Assembly: GCA_036378735.1 (NCBI GenBank)
Contig: DASUVX010000135.1
Span: forward strand, 1-64,000
Direction: 5' to 3'
Source of the DNA: GCA-003244245 sp036378735
GTDB taxonomy: Bacteria > Actinomycetota > Actinomycetes > Mycobacteriales > Pseudonocardiaceae
DNA length: 64,000 bases
The notes beneath the pieces are model-generated. The model had not been told where the DNA came from and ran no database searches. It worked only from the letters and a program-made list of their open reading frames with translations. The position numbers and the translations under genes were made by a program. Shown here in pieces: positions 60,418 to 64,000 of the stretch. Position 1 is the first letter of the stretch. Each line of letters begins with the position of its first letter.

Positions 60418-61623
60418 TCACCGCGCGACCTGATAACCCGCCGTATCCAGATCGGCGATCAGCGCTGCGCAATGTTGCGGGCCACGCATCTCCAAGCTCA
60501 ACGCGACCACCGCATCGCCGACTGCGAGCCGGCCGGCGATGCGGGAATGCGCCACGTCGACCACGTTGGCACCCGACGCGCCGACCCGCGCCAACAGCCT
60601 GGCCAGCTCACCGGGCCGATCAGGCACAGTCACGCGCAGCGCCAGGAACCGACCGTCGACGCTCAATCCGTACCGGATGATATGCATCAGCAGGAGCGGG
60701 TCGACATTGCCGCCGGACAGCACGGCGCAGACCGGCCCCGGCAGGCGCAGTGCCGGCTCGAGTAGCGCCGCCACTGCGGCTGCGCCGGCCGGCTCGACGA
60801 GCATCTTGGTCCGCTCCAGGCACAACAGCAGCGCCTGGGACAGCGCCTCCTCCCCCACCGAGAGTACCTCGTCGACCAGCGCGGACACATGCGCAAAGGT
60901 CACCGGCCCGACCTCGGAGACGGCGATCCCGTCGGCCATCGTGTGCCGCCGGCGTAAGTGGACCGGCGACCCGGCGGCCAGCGACGCCGGCCAGACGGCT
61001 GCTGCCTCGGCCTGCACACCGATCACTCGAACCTCGGGTTTGACGCCCTTGATCGCGGCGGCGATCCCACCGACCAGGCCACCGCCCCCGGTGGGCACCA
61101 GGACGGTCGCGACGTCGGGCAGCTGCTCAAGCACCTCCAGACCCACCGTGCCCTGGCCGGCCAGCACGTCGGGATGGTCGAAGGGGTGAATGAACACCGC
61201 GCCGGTGTCCTGGGCGAAGGCGCGCGCAGCGGCCAGCGACTCCTCCACCACGTCACCGACGAGGTGAACCTGCGCACCGTAACCACGGGTGGCGGCGACC
61301 TTGGGTAGCGCCGCGCTCACCGGCATGTACACCGTGGCCGCCGTGCCCAGCATCGCGGCGGCCAGCGCTACCCCCTGACCGTGGTTACCTGCGCTGGCTG
61401 CCACCACTCCACGGGTCCGCTCAGCCGCGGACAAGCCATGGATCCGGACGTAGGCACCGCGGATCTTGAACGAGCCAGTCCGCTGCAGGTTTTCGCATTT
61501 CAGATGGACGGCGACGGCGCAGCGCTGCTCGAGCACCTGGCAGGGCCGCAGCGGGGTCCGCCGGACCACCCCGTGCAGGATCTCCCGGGCGACTCTGATC
61601 CTGTCGATGCCGACCAGCTCCAT
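60418..61623 (-). CDS. ilvA: Threonine dehydratase with C-terminal ACT-like domain
   Basis: 401 residues, start MELVGIDRIRVAREILHGVVRRTPL at 61623. The PLP lysine lies in NLQRTGSFKIRGAYVRI, glycine-rich phosphate loop in PTGGGGLVGGIAAAIKG, and ASAGNHGQGVALAA is conserved. The C-terminal VTVPDRPGELARLLARVGASGANVVDVAHSR is a single ACT-type regulatory domain. The enzyme makes 2-oxobutyrate, the precursor for isoleucine, thus linking functionally to ilvBNC at 4544-7994. The shorter form with one ACT domain may be biosynthetic or catabolic. The upstream operator repeats suggest regulation. Confidence 0.93.
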   Translation of the reverse strand: MELVGIDRIRVAREILHGVVRRTPLRPCQVLEQRCAVAVHLKCENLQRTGSFKIRGAYVRIHGLSAAERTRGVVAASAGNHGQGVALAAAMLGTAATVYMPVSAALPKVAATRGYGAQVHLVGDVVEESLAAARAFAQDTGAVFIHPFDHPDVLAGQGTVGLEVLEQLPDVATVLVPTGGGGLVGGIAAAIKGVKPEVRVIGVQAEAAAVWPASLAAGSPVHLRRRHTMADGIAVSEVGPVTFAHVSALVDEVLSVGEEALSQALLLCLERTKMLVEPAGAAAVAALLEPALRLPGPVCAVLSGGNVDPLLLMHIIRYGLSVDGRFLALRVTVPDRPGELARLLARVGASGANVVDVAHSRIAGRLAVGDAVVALSLEMRGPQHCAALIADLDTAGYQVAR

Positions 61624-61652
61624 AAATGGCGATCCTGCCAGCTGGTCAGTGC

Positions 61653-61688
61653 GCTGTGACAATTGTTCACGCTGTGACAGCTGCACAC
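61653..61688. promoter_or_regulatory. Two tandem operator-like sites upstream of ilvA
   Basis: Two adjacent 18-bp units, each starting GCTGTGACA and ending CAC, match at 14 of 18 positions. Each half-site pair is itself near-palindromic (GTGACAATTGTTCAC and TGTGACAGCTGCACA). They lie 30 bases upstream of ilvA and about 50 bases upstream of the divergent small gene. Confidence 0.6.
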
Positions 61689-61735
61689 ACCGGGTAGCAC
61701 AGGGGTAAGGTCGTGGCGAGCATCGAGGAGGTGGG

Positions 61736-61969
61736 ATGGAGCACCGCTGGCTGCCGGTTCTGGTTACTGCCGGGGTGGCTGCATTACTCGCGGTCGCCGC
61801 CGTGTTCACCGCTGACCGGGCGGGCTGCGACGATCCGGGCAGCTACGTGCGGACATCCGGTGGTGTCACGCTCGTCGGGGGGTGCCTCAACAGCGCCGAC
61901 CTACCCGTGGCACCGCCACAGCCCACCCACCACCCGTCACTGCCCACCAATCCCCCCTCAGGCGACTAG
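61736..61969 (+). CDS. Small secreted or membrane-anchored protein
   Basis: 77 residues with GAGGAGG upstream. The N-terminal hydrophobic segment (WLPVLVTAGVAALLAVAAVFTA) is either a signal or an anchor. The short outer part has two cysteines (RAGCDDPGSY and LVGGCLNSAD) and a Pro/His-rich end. No family recognised. It diverges from ilvA and is followed by a family-A repeat. Confidence 0.7.
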   Translation: MEHRWLPVLVTAGVAALLAVAAVFTADRAGCDDPGSYVRTSGGVTLVGGCLNSADLPVAPPQPTHHPSLPTNPPSGD

Positions 61970-61980
61970 CCGACTCCCTT

Positions 61981-62045
61981 CCCCGACATGGAGACATATC
62001 GGGGTTTCCGGACCCTGTGGACCCCGATATGTCTCCATGTCGGGG
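61981..62045. repeat. Family-A palindromic repeat, full copy
   Basis: Perfect 24-bp inverted arms at 61981-62004 and 62022-62045 around a 17-bp spacer (TTTCCGGACCCTGTGGA). It lies between the convergent small secreted gene and metB. Confidence 0.95.
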
Positions 62046-62059
62046 AACGGTGGTGCGTG

Positions 62060-63196
62060 CTACCCCAGGGCGGTGAGCAGGTCGTCGATGAGGTCTTCGG
62101 CGTCCTCGATGCCCACCGAGAGGCGCAGCAGATCGGGGGGGACCTCCAGCTGGGTACCCGCCGTGGAGGCGTGCGTCATCCGTCCCGGATGCTCGATGAG
62201 CGACTCCACCCCACCCAGCGACTCGGCGAGGGTGAACAGCCGGGTTCGCGCGCACACCGCCAAGGCCGCCGCTGCACCCCCGCGCACGGTGAACGAGACC
62301 ATCCCACCGAACCGGCGCATCTGCTTGGCGGCCACCTCGTGGCCGGGATGGGTCTCCAAGCCGGGATAGCGCACCCCACCGACCGCGGGGTGGGCCTGCA
62401 GCGCCCCGACAACCCGCTCGGCGTTGTCGCTGTGTCGCTCCATACGCAACGCCAGGGTCTTGATCCCGCGCAGGATCAGCCAGGCATCAAAGGGTCCTGG
62501 CACCGCACCGGCACCGTTTTGCAGGAACGCGACCTGCTCGTCCACCGTGGCGTCATCGGTGATCAGTGCACCGCCGACCACGTCGGAATGGCCCCCGAGG
62601 TACTTGGTGGTCGAATGCAGCACCACGTCGGCGCCCAGCCCCAGCGGCGCCTGCAGGTAGGGGGTGGCGAAGGTGTTGTCGACCACCAGGCGGGCGCCGG
62701 CTTCGTGCGCCAGCCCGGCTAGCGCCGCGATGTCCGCGATGGACAGCAGCGGGTTGGTCGGCGTCTCGCACCACAGCACCCGAGTGGTCGGGCGTATCGC
62801 CGCCCGTACGGCGTCGAGATCGGACTGCGACACGGCGGTGTGCTCGATCCCCCAGTGCCGCAACACCTTGTCGATCAGGCGGAACGTGCCGCCGTAGGCG
62901 TCGTCGGGGATAACGATGTGATCACCGGGCCGGCAGATCGCCCGCAACAGCACGTCGGTGGCGGCCATCCCGGACGCGAAGGCACGCCCGTAACGGCCGC
63001 CCTCCAGCGCGGCCAGGCAAGTCTCCAGCGCGGTGCGGGTGGGGTTGCCGGTACGGGCGTACTCGTACCCTCCACGCAGCCCACCGACCCCATCCTGGGC
63101 GAAGGTCGAGGTGGCATGGATCGGCACGATGACCGACCCGGTGTGGGGATCCGGATCCTGGCCGGCGTGGATCGCGCGGGTGGCGAAGCCTGTCAC
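62060..63196 (-). CDS. metB: Cystathionine gamma-synthase
   Basis: 378-residue PLP enzyme. N-terminus FATRAIHAGQDPDPHTGSVI, substrate segment GYEYARTGNPTRTALE, the PLP lysine in LHSTTKYLGGHSDVVGGA and the C-terminal SLGGVESLIEHPGRMTHAS. These match actinobacterial MetB, which condenses O-succinyl- or O-acetyl-homoserine with cysteine. The position between greA and pra matches M. tuberculosis. A lyase activity (reverse trans-sulfuration) is possible. It differs clearly from the PLP enzyme encoded at 8247-9410 in the substrate segment. Confidence 0.94.
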   Translation of the reverse strand: MTGFATRAIHAGQDPDPHTGSVIVPIHATSTFAQDGVGGLRGGYEYARTGNPTRTALETCLAALEGGRYGRAFASGMAATDVLLRAICRPGDHIVIPDDAYGGTFRLIDKVLRHWGIEHTAVSQSDLDAVRAAIRPTTRVLWCETPTNPLLSIADIAALAGLAHEAGARLVVDNTFATPYLQAPLGLGADVVLHSTTKYLGGHSDVVGGALITDDATVDEQVAFLQNGAGAVPGPFDAWLILRGIKTLALRMERHSDNAERVVGALQAHPAVGGVRYPGLETHPGHEVAAKQMRRFGGMVSFTVRGGAAAALAVCARTRLFTLAESLGGVESLIEHPGRMTHASTAGTQLEVPPDLLRLSVGIEDAEDLIDDLLTALG

Positions 63197-63215
63197 TCCC
63201 CCAGCCTACGGTGGT

Positions 63216-64000
63216 TCATCCCGCTGAGATCATTGGTCGACCGCCACCGCGGAGATTGGTCGGCCCGCCGACGTGGACCACGACGGATCCGACGATCTTG
63301 TCGGCGAAGGTCTGCCGCTTACCGCTCCATAACGGCCGCAGAAAGCCGGTGCCGAAGTCCAGTACGTGACAGATCTGGCGGGTCAGCGCCCAACCGAAGC
63401 CCACTGGTTGACCCGTCTCGATCGAGACCAGCTTGGTGCCCGCCATCCGGCGGCCCAGGCTGCGCCCCGTCGTGCCTTGCAAATATCCGGAGTTCCAGAT
63501 ACCGAAACCCAGCAGCGCCAGGTACGCCACGGCATCGATCACCAGGTGCGACCCCATCCCGCCGGCAACGGCAGCGATAGGCAGCAGGTTCAGCACGATC
63601 ACCGGCGCAACACAGTCGATCAAAAAGCTGACCGCTCTAGAACCGAAGCCCGCCAACGGTTCGGGGGTTCGAGCAGCGCCCGTTATCCCGGGCCAGGCGG
63701 GCGGCGGGATGGCTAGCGCGCCAGGATTGTCCGGCCGCTTCGAAGCACCCTGCCGCGCCGGCCGATCAAGTTGAGAAAATCGCCGAGGACGAGAGAATCG
63801 CCCGAATTGCGGTGGCGGCACGAGCAGCCCGTACTGCGGTGGTGGCAGCTGCGGCGGCTGCTGGGTCACCGGGGGCCAGCCGGGTGGCAGCGGCGGCGGG
63901 GGCGCCGGGGCCTTGGCTGATGAGCTGCCGGGGGACCGCGGGGTGGCAGGCCGACCGGCGAAAGATGGCGACTCTGGCGAGGGATTCTGACGCCGCGGCC
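63216..64000 (-). CDS. pra: RDD-family membrane protein, proline-rich N-terminus (Pra-like), cut by window edge
   Basis: The frame is open to the last base, so the N-terminus lies outside the window. The visible N-terminal part is rich in Pro, Ser, Gln and Gly. The C-terminal RDD domain has three helices: SRAVSFLIDCVAPVIVLNLLPIAAV (with the R..D of the family), LVIDAVAYLALLGFGIWNSGYL and, after TGRSLGRRMAGTKLVS, GFGWALTRQICHVLDF. The order metB-pra agrees with M. tuberculosis, where this is the proline-rich antigen. An internal GTG at 63869 exists but would cut the proline-rich part. Confidence 0.88.
   Translation of the reverse strand, partial: PRRQNPSPESPSFAGRPATPRSPGSSSAKAPAPPPPLPPGWPPVTQQPPQLPPPQYGLLVPPPQFGRFSRPRRFSQLDRPARQGASKRPDNPGALAIPPPAWPGITGAARTPEPLAGFGSRAVSFLIDCVAPVIVLNLLPIAAVAGGMGSHLVIDAVAYLALLGFGIWNSGYLQGTTGRSLGRRMAGTKLVSIETGQPVGFGWALTRQICHVLDFGTGFLRPLWSGKRQTFADKIVGSVVVHVGGPTNLRGGGRPMISAG

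Noticed and set aside
785..62045. Family-A repeats as a CRISPR array
   Set aside because: Copies are tens of kilobases apart, strongly palindromic over the whole unit, and no cas genes are present.
61988..62722. Long frame starting inside the family-A repeat and running antisense to metB
   Set aside because: It is an antisense shadow in GC-rich DNA with no ribosome site; metB explains the region.
1..64000. tRNA, rRNA, insertion sequence, prophage or integrase
   Set aside because: No cloverleaf-type GTTCGA arms in a suitable context, no rRNA-like stretches and no transposase, integrase or phage structural motifs were seen on either strand.

Overview
This is a 64 kb stretch of GC-rich actinobacterial chromosome. 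The gene order and some gene types point to a mycothiol-producing actinomycete related to Pseudonocardiales and Mycobacteriales. The main evidence is a mycothiol S-conjugate amidase (mca), an LpqW homologue, an AfsR/SARP regulator, DUF397, DUF4307 and DUF6542 proteins, and frequent GTG starts. From memory, three blocks match the gene order of Mycobacterium tuberculosis. These are leuB-serA-ilvCNB-cfp6-lppZ-gatBAC-Rv3013-like (821-16942), lpqW-typA-mutT2-like plus a pterin dehydratase (18923-27129), and ychF-ispH-xseAB-glpX-fum-phoH2-cis-prenyltransferase-DUF255-mca-greA-metB-pra (34565-64000). I see no rRNA, tRNA, CRISPR array, transposase or phage gene.

Region 1 (1-16942) is mostly branched-chain amino acid, serine and tRNA-amidation metabolism. 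It opens with a glycosyltransferase remnant carrying two internal deletions. The ilvBNC operon is read on the minus strand. Its leader has a 14-residue branched-chain-rich leader peptide (MLIPTVLVRRRRVV), a pause hairpin and a Rho-independent attenuator. Three PIN-domain toxin-antitoxin modules sit between the housekeeping genes, each with a likely operator repeat.

Region 2 (16943-28055) holds two tandem solute-binding-type lipoproteins without transporter genes, typA, a Nudix hydrolase and a SEC-C protein. It continues with an ABC exporter whose ATPase gene carries a frameshift, a pterin dehydratase and small membrane proteins. One of those, of 57 residues at 27179-27352, is easily missed.

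Region 3 (28056-34561) is the most unusual part: a five-gene plus-strand operon with overlapping or closely spaced genes. It encodes a MerR-type regulator, a 606-residue polytopic membrane protein, an EthA-like Baeyer-Villiger monooxygenase, a short-chain dehydrogenase and an alpha/beta hydrolase. The membrane protein carries the motif D-x3-H-x5-D-x7-H twice with identical spacing and has a FixH/YtkA-like C-terminal domain. The last three enzymes form a textbook ketone-to-ester-to-hydrolysis route. The membrane protein could be an undescribed metal-dependent enzyme feeding it; that part is inference.

Region 4 (34565-64000) is core metabolism, DNA repair and envelope functions. It also contains an RND transporter with a long Pro/Ser/Thr-rich insert and an AfsR-like regulator with a degenerating C-terminal TPR half. 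Two families of dispersed palindromic repeats run through the window. Family A is a 65-bp element with 24-bp inverted arms and an invariant 17-bp spacer, present as three full copies, one lone arm and one fragment. Family B is about 60 bp, present in two copies. Neither looks like a known mobile element from sequence alone.
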